Source: Thiodubiliella sp900128405 (GTDB lineage: Bacteria; Pseudomonadota; Gammaproteobacteria; PS1; Pseudothioglobaceae). From it: a stretch of DNA of 64,000 bases. The position numbers and the translations under genes were made by a program. Shown here piece by piece: positions 28,544 to 37,465 of this stretch (positions are counted from its first letter, which is position 1; every line of letters begins with the position of its first letter). The notes under the pieces are model-generated. The model saw only the letters and a list, made by a program, of their open reading frames with translations, did not search any database and was not told where the DNA came from. Location: the NCBI GenBank assembly GCA_963682085.1, contig OY821614.1, positions 1,116,001 to 1,180,000 of the forward strand, in the 5' to 3' direction.

Positions 28544-29770
28544 TTAAGGAATTATATTTGCAACACCACTTGAGATAGCAGCATCAAACACTGCTTTTGG
28601 CACTACATCAATCAATCTTTTATCAAACGGTTTTGGAATAATATAATCTTTACCAAAACTCATTGTATCGGCATTGTAAGCCTTCAGCACCTCGGTTGGC
28701 ACTTCAAGTTTTGCCAAATCTTTGAGTGCATGCACAGCAGCGATTTTCATTTCAACATTAATTTCACTGGCTTTCGCATCTAAAGCACCTCTAAAAATAA
28801 AGGGAAAGCCTAAAACATTATTCACCTGATTAGGGTAATCGCTACGCCCTGTTGCCATAATTAAATCATCACGCACTGAATTGGCATCTGTGGGTGAAAT
28901 TTCAGGATCTGGATTTGACAAGGCAAATACAATTGGCTTGTCTGCCATTGATTTAACCATAGTTTTAGAAACCAAGTTAGCGGACGCAACTCCTAGAAAA
29001 ATATCCGCACCTTGCATTGCATCTGCCAAAGTCTCTTTGTTAGTTTGTGCGGCATATTGTAACTTCACCTCACTTAAATTAGATGTGTTTGTCGTAATCA
29101 CACCTTTTCTATCCACTAATAAAATATTATTTTTATCTAAACCCAATTTACAAAGTAAATTTAGTGTGGCAATACCTGCCGATCCCGCCCCTAAACAGAC
29201 CAATTTTGCAGTAGCAATGTCTTTACCTTGAATCTCAAGTGCATTTAACAGTCCTGCTGCAATAATAATAGCAGTGCCATGTTGATCATCATGAAAAACT
29301 GGAATATCCAGCTCCGCAATCAAACGCCGTTCAATCTCAAAGCAGCGAGGGGCAGAAATATCCTCTAAATTAATCCCCCCAAAAGTAGGGGCAATATTTT
29401 TCACCGTTTGCACAAATTCTTCAATATCTTGCGTATCAACTTCAATATCAAATACATCAATATCAGCAAATTTCTTAAACAAAACTGCCTTACCTTCCAT
29501 CACAGGTTTTGATGCCAAAGGCCCAACATTACCCAGCCCTAACACCGCTGAACCATCACTAATCACTGCCACCAAATTGGCTTTAGCAGTATATAAATCC
29601 ACCTTACTAGCATCTTTTGCAATCTCTCTAACAGGTGCCGCCACACCCGGCGTATAAGCCAACGATAAATCTTCACGAGTTTCCAAAGGCTTATGTGAAG
29701 AAACAATCAACTTTCCTGGTCGATTGCCTTGGTGATAATCAAGTGCTGCTTGATGTAATTCTGAACTCAT
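28544..29770 (-). CDS. NAD(P)-dependent malic enzyme, short form
   Basis: A 408-residue enzyme that oxidatively decarboxylates malate to pyruvate. Seen are the LAYTPGVAAPVREI motif with the catalytic Tyr, the metal-binding FGGINLEDISAPRCFEIE block with HDDQHGTA, and a Rossmann motif GAGSAGIA. It resembles the N-terminal part of MaeB but lacks the C-terminal phosphotransacetylase-like domain, so it is the stand-alone form. Coenzyme preference is not evident from sequence. It is a single gene upstream of a long non-coding gap. Confidence 0.9.
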   Translation of the reverse strand: MSSELHQAALDYHQGNRPGKLIVSSHKPLETREDLSLAYTPGVAAPVREIAKDASKVDLYTAKANLVAVISDGSAVLGLGNVGPLASKPVMEGKAVLFKKFADIDVFDIEVDTQDIEEFVQTVKNIAPTFGGINLEDISAPRCFEIERRLIAELDIPVFHDDQHGTAIIIAAGLLNALEIQGKDIATAKLVCLGAGSAGIATLNLLCKLGLDKNNILLVDRKGVITTNTSNLSEVKLQYAAQTNKETLADAMQGADIFLGVASANLVSKTMVKSMADKPIVFALSNPDPEISPTDANSVRDDLIMATGRSDYPNQVNNVLGFPFIFRGALDAKASEINVEMKIAAVHALKDLAKLEVPTEVLKAYNADTMSFGKDYIIPKPFDKRLIDVVPKAVFDAAISSGVANIIP

Positions 29771-30430
29771 AAGGATTTATTAAATTGATGAAAAAAACAG
29801 GTAATTATACTTATTTAAGAAGATTGCGTAACCTTACTAAAACCTAAACAATAAGAGACAATAAAATAACGACCAAAAAATTGTTAATCGGCTAAAAACT
29901 TAATAGATAAATCAGCATTTTCTTTTGATTAGATAATAAGCCTTAATACTATTAATGAGAAAGACCCTATCAAATCTAGCCAGTGCATTAGAATTATAAA
30001 CACAACCACCGCTGGTTACCATTGAAATGGCACTTTCAACAACACCGTTGGCTTAATTCAGTGTTGTCAGTCTGTTTGTCATCAAGGTCTTACACTGTCT
30101 TTAATGGTTAATTTAAAACAAATTGTGCCTGTAATTTAACTTAGTTTGCCAAAAACTATTATCGGTACAGTTGTGCTTATTTCGTATTCAATTATATTGT
30201 TATCAATCATTGACTAACGAATATTTGTGCGATACTGAGTTCGATAATCATTGAAGTGGTAACACCAATTGGCGCTTAAATTTTCAACTCGTCAGTGGAC
30301 AATATGTCGTTGAACTTATTAGGTTTTTTTGTCTTGTAACCTATGCAGCATGGGAATAAGTCAATTCAATTTTTCTCGTAGAGTGCCTTAACGACATAAG
30401 CCCTACTTATTGCTAATCTTTAAATAATAA
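29771..30430. other. Long non-coding stretch before the dcw cluster
   Basis: About 660 bp without a usable frame. Parts from about 30000 to 30320 have a less AT-rich, protein-like composition, so decayed coding DNA is possible, but I recognise nothing. The cluster's regulatory boxes follow directly. Confidence 0.45.
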
Positions 30431-30462
30431 AAGTGTGTATAAGTGGAATAAAGTGGTATAAA
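30431..30462 (+). promoter_or_regulatory. Triple AAGTG repeat, likely MraZ operator with promoter
   Basis: Three AAGTG boxes lie exactly 10 bp apart (30431, 30441, 30451), the geometry of MraZ binding sites upstream of dcw clusters. A TATAAA -10-like hexamer at 30457-30462 overlaps the last box. Autoregulation by the mraZ gene downstream is therefore likely; this is inference from spacing and position. Confidence 0.6.
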
Positions 30463-30495
30463 ATGTATTTTTAATATCAAAAAATGGAGTAATCA

Positions 30496-30675
30496 ATGCA
30501 ATTCAAACAATTTATTATTGGTGTATTACTATCAACTGTTTCATTGAGCGCATTGGCGTTAATAGGAACTCAGCAGGCGCAAATTAATAATTTTAAACCT
30601 TTTCTTATTATTACTGTTGTCGTGTCTATTCTTGGTGCAATAGCAACTTATCAAAAGCGTTTACAACGCCACTAA
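30496..30675 (+). CDS. Small two-helix membrane protein ahead of mraZ
   Basis: A 59-codon frame, ATG to TAA, with a GGAGT ribosome binding site six bases upstream. The product starts MQFKQFIIGVLLSTV and has two hydrophobic segments (about 5-23 and 36-52) with a basic C-terminal tail (YQKRLQRH). I do not recognise the family. It lies between the MraZ-like boxes and mraZ, 12 bp before the mraZ start, so it should be the first gene of the dcw transcript. The hydrophobic pattern, ribosome binding site and spacing support it being real. Confidence 0.6.
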   Translation: MQFKQFIIGVLLSTVSLSALALIGTQQAQINNFKPFLIITVVVSILGAIATYQKRLQRH

Positions 30676-30687
30676 ACAAAAAGCGGT

Positions 30688-31140
30688 ATGTTTCGTGGGG
30701 TTCACAATTTAACTATTGATGCCAAGGGAAGACTGAAAATTCCAACGCGTCATCAAGTGCAAATTAACGAAATTTGTGCGGGGAAGATAGTGCTTAGTAT
30801 TCATCCAGATGACCCTTGTTTACTACTTTACCCTTTAAAAGAATGGCAAATACTTGAAAAGAAAATCAGCACTTTGCCTTCGCTAAACATCCACACAAAA
30901 CGCTTAAAACGCAAGCTCATTGGTCACGCTACCGATTGTGAATTAGATAGTGCATCACGACTTCTTATTCCTGCAACGCTTAGAGAATACGCTGATTTTA
31001 GTAAAAAAATCATCATGAGTGGGCAAGGGCATAATTTTGAACTCTGGGATGAAGATGCTTGGCACAAGCAACTTGATAGCCTTGATTCACTAAGTAAAAA
31101 AGAAAGTATTCCAGCAGAGCTTAGTCAACTGTCACTATGA
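30688..31140 (+). CDS. mraZ: Transcriptional regulator MraZ
   Basis: A 150-residue protein with two AbrB-like SpoVT modules: FRGVHNLTIDAKGRLKIPTRH at the N-terminus and a repeat with ATDCELDSASRLLIPATLREYA. MraZ represses its own operon in E. coli. Its stop overlaps the rsmH start by four bases (ATGA). Confidence 0.95.
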   Translation: MFRGVHNLTIDAKGRLKIPTRHQVQINEICAGKIVLSIHPDDPCLLLYPLKEWQILEKKISTLPSLNIHTKRLKRKLIGHATDCELDSASRLLIPATLREYADFSKKIIMSGQGHNFELWDEDAWHKQLDSLDSLSKKESIPAELSQLSL

Positions 31141-32072
31141 CCAGTCATCATCACCAATCTGTGATGTTTAACGAGTCTATTGCAGGATTGGCAATCAAAA
31201 ATAACGGTATCTATATAGATGCAACTTTTGGTCGAGGTGGGCATACGCAAGGCATTCTAAACAAATTAGGCAACGAAGGCAGGCTCATTGCTTTTGACCA
31301 AGATATAACTGCCATTGATTATGCTAGAAAAAATTTTAATGATGAGCGATTAGAAGTTATTCACAGTGCTTTTTCTAATATGCACAACTTATTAAATGAG
31401 CGTGATTTACTGGGAGAAATTGACGGTATTTTAATGGATCTTGGTGTTTCATCTCCACAACTTGATAATGCCCAGCGTGGTTTTAGTTTTAATGCCGATG
31501 GCCCGTTAGATATGCGTATGAACCAAACCAGTGGTACCAATGCAGCCGAATGGCTTGCTACTGCTAGTGAAACTGAGGTTGCCAATGTCATTTATAAATT
31601 TGGCGAAGAACGAAAAAGTCGGCATATTGCCAATGCCATTAAAAAATTTCAAGAAGATGCCCCTGTAAAAACCACCTTGCAATTGGCAAATATTGTTGCC
31701 AGCGTGGTTAAAGCAAAAAAAAACAAGCACCCTGCCACTCGCACCTTTCAAGCCATTCGCATTTTTATCAATCAAGAACTTCAACAATTATTAGACACAC
31801 TAGAACAAACGCTAAGCACACTTGCACCTGCAGGTCGTTTGTCAATTATTAGCTTTCACTCTATTGAAGACCGTATCGTTAAGCAATTTATTCAAAAACA
31901 CTCAAAGCAAAAGCAATTACCTAAGGGGTTGCCGATTATGCATAACGAAAATGAACAGATGCCCTTAAAAAACTTAGGAAAATTTTTTGCCAGTGCAGAA
32001 GAAATAGGCAATAGTAGACGCTCTAGAAGTGCCATATTACGAATCGCTCAACGAACCACCAAAGTATGTTAA
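31137..32072 (+). CDS. rsmH: 16S rRNA (cytosine-1402-N4)-methyltransferase
   Basis: A 311-residue SAM-dependent enzyme that methylates 16S rRNA at C1402. Motif I reads IDATFGRGGHTQGIL and the later LMDLGVSSPQLDNAQRGFSF block is standard. It overlaps mraZ upstream and ftsL downstream (7 bp). Confidence 0.97.
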   Translation: MTSHHHQSVMFNESIAGLAIKNNGIYIDATFGRGGHTQGILNKLGNEGRLIAFDQDITAIDYARKNFNDERLEVIHSAFSNMHNLLNERDLLGEIDGILMDLGVSSPQLDNAQRGFSFNADGPLDMRMNQTSGTNAAEWLATASETEVANVIYKFGEERKSRHIANAIKKFQEDAPVKTTLQLANIVASVVKAKKNKHPATRTFQAIRIFINQELQQLLDTLEQTLSTLAPAGRLSIISFHSIEDRIVKQFIQKHSKQKQLPKGLPIMHNENEQMPLKNLGKFFASAEEIGNSRRSRSAILRIAQRTTKVC

Positions 32073-32338
32073 AAATATTCACCGTTACCCGCATTAATAC
32101 AGTGCTGATTGTTGCTATTATTGCCTTGTCTATTTTGACAATCACTTGGCATAACCAAAACCACTTGCTTTACAAAAAAACCAAGTCTTCACAACAAGAC
32201 TATCGAAAAATTATAGCCAAGCAAAGGCAGCTACTTATCGAACACTCTGAGCAAATGAGCGGTAACAATATTAAAATAAAAGCCATGAAAATATTGCATA
32301 TGCAACACCCTGATAAAACAAGGATATTGGCTTTATGA
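32066..32338 (+). CDS. ftsL: Cell division protein FtsL
   Basis: A 90-residue bitopic protein: a short cytoplasmic part, one helix (about 10-26), then a periplasmic coiled coil. It acts with FtsB and FtsQ to activate FtsWI at the septum. Sequence conservation is low, so the call rests on size, topology and position between rsmH and ftsI, with overlaps on both sides. Confidence 0.88.
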   Translation: MLKIFTVTRINTVLIVAIIALSILTITWHNQNHLLYKKTKSSQQDYRKIIAKQRQLLIEHSEQMSGNNIKIKAMKILHMQHPDKTRILAL

Positions 32339-34215
32339 TGGCTAAATTTAAGGCATTGTTCCAATTCTCCAGAACACAACATTATTCACGCCGTCAAAAT
32401 ATTATTAAATGGATTTTTATCTTACTTGTCTGTGGTTTTGGTTATCGAGTTATTGCCATTCATCTACTAAATGCTGGCAATATGAGCCTTCAAGAAAAGG
32501 GCGAACAACAGGCTTATTACACTTTTTACACCAAAGCACACCGTGGCAATATTTTAGATAGAAACGGCGAGGTGCTTGCCAGTAATTTAATTTTGAAAAA
32601 AATCAATTTAGATGTAACCAAAATCCAACCAGCTTTTATTCCAAAACTCGCTACGGCATTAATGATGAAAGAAAAAGAATTGCGAATCGCACTTGAGGAA
32701 AAAAACAAAGCACGAAGAGGTAGAAGAAACTTTATTATTCAAAAAAATCTCAAACTTTCCAATCCAATCGTTGAAAATATAGAAAAACTAAAAAAACTCA
32801 GATTAAGAATTTGCAAGGAAAAACAAAAAAAGAAAAAAGTTAAATGGCTTGAAACAGCACTAATTTTTGCCAAACTAAAAACGGAAAACCCGACTTACGA
32901 AACAATTAAAATCTGCAAAAAAGAAATAATCGAAGGGGTGGCGTTACAAAACGACTCACGCAGATATTATCCAAAATCTGCCACTTTAGCACCCCTGATT
33001 GGTCGTGTTAATCATGATGGTAAAGGTGTTTCTGGTATTGAAGGTGAATTCAATCCAACGCTTTCTGGGCAAAATGGCATTGAACTTTTAAGTTTTAATC
33101 AGGCCTCTCAAAAAGCCTATTTCAATTCTGTGGCTCATAAAAAACTCAAGCATGGTAACAATATAACCTTAACTATTGATGCCAATATCCAATTTCACGC
33201 CTACACCGCCATTAAAAAATCTGTTGAAAAACACGATGCTGATTCTGGTTCTACTATTATCTTAAGTCCGAATGGTGAAATTTTAGCACTCGCCAATTAT
33301 CCTGCCGATAACCCAAATGATAAAACTATTTACAATGTGGAAAACTATCGCAATCATGTGCTTTCAGATAAAATTGACCCCGGCTCAACTATGAAGCCGT
33401 TTACTATGCTTTTAGCACTTGATAAAAATAAAATTACTGCAACTGACGATGAAACAATTGATGTTAGTAAAAAGATTGGGCATATTAAACCTGATGACAA
33501 GTATTACCACTTAACAGTTAAAAAAATTCTACAAAAATCACACAATCTTGGCACCGTTAATGTCTCTGAAAGGCTAACAAAAGAAGAATTTTACGACACT
33601 TGGAATAAGTTAGGTTTTGGTCACTCACTTGGACTGATTCCTAGCATCGAAACGCCCGGTATATTAAAAACGCCTGATTCATGGTCGCTGGCAGATAAAC
33701 GCTCGCTGTCTTTTGGTTATGGCCCTATGCAAACCAATTTGGCACAACTCGCTAGAGCATATTTGGTATTTGCCAATGAAGGGGTCGTGCCACCGCTCAA
33801 ACTTGTTGAAAACACTAACAGTTATGAACAAAAATCACAGGTTTTTAGTAAAGAATCAACTCGTAAAATTGCTGATTTATTAGATGCGGTTGCATCAGCA
33901 AAAGGCTCTGGTTATCGTGCACAAATTAAGGGGTATAAAGTTGCAGGAAAAACGGGGACTGCAGAGATGGTAATTGATGGTCGTTACAACAAAGATGGGG
34001 CAAAACGCACATTCTTCACTGGTTTTGTGCCTGTTAAAAAACCAAAATATATTATGGTCGTTAGATTAGATTATCCAAAAAAATGTTATACCTACTACAA
34101 ACCCAAAAAAAAAATCAGCTGTGGGGGTTCAAATTCTGCAGCAATGGTGTTTAAGGATGCTATGAAAAATATCTTAAATAGCGACCAATCCATTAAGCCG
34201 CTGTCTAAAAAATAA
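32335..34215 (+). CDS. ftsI: Peptidoglycan transpeptidase FtsI (PBP3)
   Basis: A 626-residue septal transpeptidase with one N-terminal helix. The penicillin-binding motifs are the S-x-x-K at Ser351 (GSTMK), SHN in KSHNLGT, and KTGT in AGKTGTAEM. An unusual Lys-rich segment of about 42 residues (158-199) sits in the pedestal domain, between KKLRL and EGVALQNDSRRYYP, which are adjacent in typical homologues. The dcw series stops here; murE and the rest are elsewhere, and dnaG converges on it. Confidence 0.95.
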   Translation: MMAKFKALFQFSRTQHYSRRQNIIKWIFILLVCGFGYRVIAIHLLNAGNMSLQEKGEQQAYYTFYTKAHRGNILDRNGEVLASNLILKKINLDVTKIQPAFIPKLATALMMKEKELRIALEEKNKARRGRRNFIIQKNLKLSNPIVENIEKLKKLRLRICKEKQKKKKVKWLETALIFAKLKTENPTYETIKICKKEIIEGVALQNDSRRYYPKSATLAPLIGRVNHDGKGVSGIEGEFNPTLSGQNGIELLSFNQASQKAYFNSVAHKKLKHGNNITLTIDANIQFHAYTAIKKSVEKHDADSGSTIILSPNGEILALANYPADNPNDKTIYNVENYRNHVLSDKIDPGSTMKPFTMLLALDKNKITATDDETIDVSKKIGHIKPDDKYYHLTVKKILQKSHNLGTVNVSERLTKEEFYDTWNKLGFGHSLGLIPSIETPGILKTPDSWSLADKRSLSFGYGPMQTNLAQLARAYLVFANEGVVPPLKLVENTNSYEQKSQVFSKESTRKIADLLDAVASAKGSGYRAQIKGYKVAGKTGTAEMVIDGRYNKDGAKRTFFTGFVPVKKPKYIMVVRLDYPKKCYTYYKPKKKISCGGSNSAAMVFKDAMKNILNSDQSIKPLSKK

Positions 34216-34259
34216 ATCTATGTCCCTTCTAAATATCAAATACAAGGCTATGCCAAGTG

Positions 34260-36065
34260 CTATTTTCTACCCTTGCCTTTCTGAATGCCTTCCATTACTT
34301 TTCTTTGATCCTCTTCTGTATTAGCAGAAGATATTAAACCCTTTACTCTTGCACTTTCTTGATATCTTTCAACTGAATTTAAGGCAGATAAAAATTCATC
34401 TTTGGCTTGATTTTCACTTAAATATGGCGTAAGCACGCATAATTCTTGTAAACGCTGATAAACACCTGACTTAGGTTTAAAAGGCTGGATTAAATCTTCT
34501 TGTGAAATATCTTCGTCTATTTCCGCTGAACGCACTAATTCTAACAATATTTCTGATTTTTCAATACGGCGTACTCGCACCTCAACAGTGCCGTCAGCCA
34601 GTGATGGGTAGTTTAATAACAAACTAATCATTTTTGCCATAGAGGCTTTAACCGACTTATTCTCTTTGGGTGTAGAATTAAACTCAACATAATCCCCGTA
34701 ATCCTCATTTGCAAAATCAGGCATTGGTGGCTCATATTCTGTGGTAACTGGTGCTTGTATTTGTGCCCGTTCTACTTGCTTAGCAAAAACGCTCTTAACC
34801 TGTTCAATACTTTGCCCTATAACTTGTGCCACCCCTTCTAATAACTGCTGTTGATAAGTGTCATAAGTAACTAATGCAATCAGCAACAATACCTTCTCTA
34901 AGAATGAGGTTTTACCTTCAATGGTATTAAAATCCACTTCTGACTGAATATGTGCAAATAAAAATTTTGACAACGCCTGTGCTGTTTCAATGCGTTTTTC
35001 AAACGCTGATGTTGACTCTTTTTTTACCAAAGTATCGGGGTCTTCGCCATCAGGTAAAAATAAAAATTTAATCAACAAACCTGATTTAATCATTGGCAAC
35101 GCAATCTTCAACGCCTTCCAAGCAGCGGCACGCCCTGCATCATCTCCATCAAAACAAAAGACAATAATATTGGTAGTGCGTGCTAATATTTGTAAATGCT
35201 CTGGCGTGGTTGCTGTGCCTAATGTTGCCACCACCTTAGTAACGCCAGCCTGATGTAGCGCAACCACATCCATATAACCTTCAACGACCAAAATATAGTC
35301 TATTGTGCGTGAATATTTGCGTGCGTGATGCAATCCATACAACTCTTTTGATTTGGAAAAAATAGGGCTTTCTTGGGAATTGAGATACTTCGCCTTAGCC
35401 TTGTTGTCAAACGCACGCCCACCAAAAGCAATGACATTGCCCTTGCTGTTGTGAATAGGAAACATTAAGCGATCACGGAAAAAATCATAGTCGCCATATT
35501 CGCCAGTTTTAACCAACCCTAGCGCTTTTAAATCAGCAACCTCCTGTTGAGTGTTCTCAAAATGTAACAACAAGTCCTTATTACTCGGCAGTGCAAAACC
35601 CAAATCAAAACGCTTGGCAATTTCCCCATTAATGCCTCGATTTTTTGCATAATTAACCGCCTTTTCCTTGGCTGGAGAATTTTTAAGTTGTTGCTGATAA
35701 AATTCGCTCACTTTCTCAGACAAAGTGCGATACCGCTCTAATTTAGGGTCAACGGGTTTGGTGTGATTATCATATTCAATCTTAAGCCCAAATTCATTGG
35801 CAATAGCTTCAACCGCCTCCACAAAATCTAAATTATCGTATTTTTGCACAAAACTAATTGCACCACCGCTCTCACCACATTTAAAACAATGATAAAATTG
35901 CTCATGTCCGTTCACAGCAAAATTAGGATTTTTACCCCCATGAAATGGACAAGGTGCACGATAACTGCCACCTACTTTTTTAAGCGTTAAACGCTTACTA
36001 ATCAAATCAACAATATCAATTTGATTAGGTAAATCGTTAATAAAATTTTGACTAATATAAGGCAA
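34260..36065 (-). CDS. dnaG: DNA primase
   Basis: A 601-residue primase that makes RNA primers for replication. The N-terminal zinc finger (CPFHGGKNPNF...YHCFKCGESGG), the TOPRIM domain (VVEGYMDVVALHQAG and FCFDGDDAGRAAAWKA) and a C-terminal DnaB-interacting part are present. No ATG lies in frame near the start: a TTG at 36065 fits, or an ATT at 36077, which would give an N-terminus aligning with the usual MAGRIP. It is divergent from the acyltransferase gene with about 40 bp between. Confidence 0.95.
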   Translation of the reverse strand: MPYISQNFINDLPNQIDIVDLISKRLTLKKVGGSYRAPCPFHGGKNPNFAVNGHEQFYHCFKCGESGGAISFVQKYDNLDFVEAVEAIANEFGLKIEYDNHTKPVDPKLERYRTLSEKVSEFYQQQLKNSPAKEKAVNYAKNRGINGEIAKRFDLGFALPSNKDLLLHFENTQQEVADLKALGLVKTGEYGDYDFFRDRLMFPIHNSKGNVIAFGGRAFDNKAKAKYLNSQESPIFSKSKELYGLHHARKYSRTIDYILVVEGYMDVVALHQAGVTKVVATLGTATTPEHLQILARTTNIIVFCFDGDDAGRAAAWKALKIALPMIKSGLLIKFLFLPDGEDPDTLVKKESTSAFEKRIETAQALSKFLFAHIQSEVDFNTIEGKTSFLEKVLLLIALVTYDTYQQQLLEGVAQVIGQSIEQVKSVFAKQVERAQIQAPVTTEYEPPMPDFANEDYGDYVEFNSTPKENKSVKASMAKMISLLLNYPSLADGTVEVRVRRIEKSEILLELVRSAEIDEDISQEDLIQPFKPKSGVYQRLQELCVLTPYLSENQAKDEFLSALNSVERYQESARVKGLISSANTEEDQRKVMEGIQKGKGRK

Positions 36066-36103
36066 ATTATGAGCAATATTGACACAATAAAAAATACATT
36101 TTA

Positions 36104-37000
36104 ATGAAAAAACAGAATTTTTATCACCTTAAATTTATTCCAACTTGGATTTTAATTTCTCTAATGAAGTTAAGTGCAAAGCTTTCTTTTAGAACGCAAG
36201 TAGCAATAGGTAAAGTCATAGGGCGTGTTTTATATCGACTACTAAATAAATTTAGAAGAATTGCACTAATCAATATTGCCAAATGTTTTCCCCATAAAAG
36301 CCAAGCTGAAGTTCGGTATTTAGCGAAAAAAAACTTTGAGTCTATTGGTATTGCTCTTTTCGAATCGGCCAACTGTTTTTACCTAGATGATGACACGCTG
36401 AGAAAGCGTTATAACATAAATAATACACACATCTTAGAAGAAGCCTTAGCACAGAAAAAAAATGTGATTTTACTGGTAGGGCATTTCACCACAATGATGT
36501 TGGCTGGCAGAATGTTATTACAAAATTTTAAGTTTGCCGATGTTTATCGTCCACAAAACAACGCATTATTTGATACAGAAATGACCAAGCAATTTATCAA
36601 ACACGGCTCAACTATGATTAAAGCCAAAGACTCAAGAACACTCATTAAAACACTTAAATCTGGATTGCCCATTTGGTATGCACCCGACCAAGATTTAGGT
36701 ATTAAACATTCAACTTTTGCCCCATTTTTTGGCGTGCAAACCGCCACTATTAACGCCACTGCAAAACTGGCAAATATTGAAAATACTGTGATTATTCCCC
36801 TCTCTTTTTCACGCAAAAAATCAGGTTACGAATTAGATTTTTCCCACCCGCCAAAAGATTACCCTGTAGCGGATGCACAAGACAATGCCCGTATTACCAA
36901 TCACATATTAGAAGCACAAATCCTTCAAGCGCCTGAACAATATTTGTGGATTCATCGGCGTTTTAAAAGTCGCCCTGAAAATGAAGAATCTTTTTATTAA
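36104..37000 (+). CDS. LpxL/HtrB-family lipid A acyltransferase with altered catalytic motif
   Basis: A 298-residue inner-membrane protein with an N-terminal helix and the LpxL/LpxM acyltransferase domain. The conserved H-x4-E/D motif appears as GHFTTMM: His127 is there but the acidic residue is Met132. A second family block, WYAPDQDLG, is present (usually PDHDYG). Normal members transfer secondary acyl chains to lipid A. With Met in place of Glu the activity is uncertain; another nucleophile relay or a non-LPS substrate is possible. The start has no strong ribosome binding site. Confidence 0.85.
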   Translation: MKKQNFYHLKFIPTWILISLMKLSAKLSFRTQVAIGKVIGRVLYRLLNKFRRIALINIAKCFPHKSQAEVRYLAKKNFESIGIALFESANCFYLDDDTLRKRYNINNTHILEEALAQKKNVILLVGHFTTMMLAGRMLLQNFKFADVYRPQNNALFDTEMTKQFIKHGSTMIKAKDSRTLIKTLKSGLPIWYAPDQDLGIKHSTFAPFFGVQTATINATAKLANIENTVIIPLSFSRKKSGYELDFSHPPKDYPVADAQDNARITNHILEAQILQAPEQYLWIHRRFKSRPENEESFY

Positions 37001-37057
37001 AGACCTTTGCATAAATATAAATTTTTGAGATGTATTCAGGTTTTATGCAAATTTCTC
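37001..37057. repeat. Short repeat with CCTTTGCATAAA ends
   Basis: It starts AGACCTTTGCATAAATATAAA and ends with an inverted partial copy (TTTTATGCAAATTT). It lies right after the acyltransferase stop and resembles the ends of the IS and of the repeats at 8161, 45461, 46476 and 56103. Confidence 0.45.
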
Positions 37058-37135
37058 TAATAAAATATTGGCAAACCAAAGGCAATTAGCGTATAATCGC
37101 CTCTTTTTATATTTTTAATCAAAATAAACACTATT

Positions 37136-37396
37136 ATGTCAATTAACACACAAGCAATTATTAAAGAATACCAATCTGCTGAAGGCGATACTGGTTCAAC
37201 CAATGTTCAAGTCGCTTTGCTAACTGCTCGCATTAAGCACTTAACAAATCACTTTAAAACACATAAAAAAGACCATCACTCAAGAAGAGGTTTATTGCGT
37301 TTGGTTTCTCAGCGTAAAAAATTATTAACTTATCTTAAAAGTAATGATGTGCCTGCTTATTCAAATTTAATTTCTCGCTTAGGTCTTAGGAAATAA
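37136..37396 (+). CDS. rpsO: Ribosomal protein uS15
   Basis: An 86-residue primary 16S rRNA-binding protein (GDTGSTNVQVALLTARI, HFKTHKKDHHSRRGLL). E. coli S15 has 89 residues. It is not followed by pnp, its usual partner, but by a terminator and prfB. Confidence 0.97.
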   Translation: MSINTQAIIKEYQSAEGDTGSTNVQVALLTARIKHLTNHFKTHKKDHHSRRGLLRLVSQRKKLLTYLKSNDVPAYSNLISRLGLRK

Positions 37397-37411
37397 TTCT
37401 TACGATGCGAT

Positions 37412-37437
37412 AAAAAAGCCCCATTTGGGGCTTTTTT
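37412..37437 (+). terminator. Intrinsic terminator of rpsO
   Basis: An 11-bp stem AAAAAAGCCCC/GGGGCTTTTTT with an ATTT loop and T-tract, 15 bp beyond the stop codon. Confidence 0.9.
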
Positions 37438-37465
37438 TGTTTCTGAATTTCATTAAAATACCATC

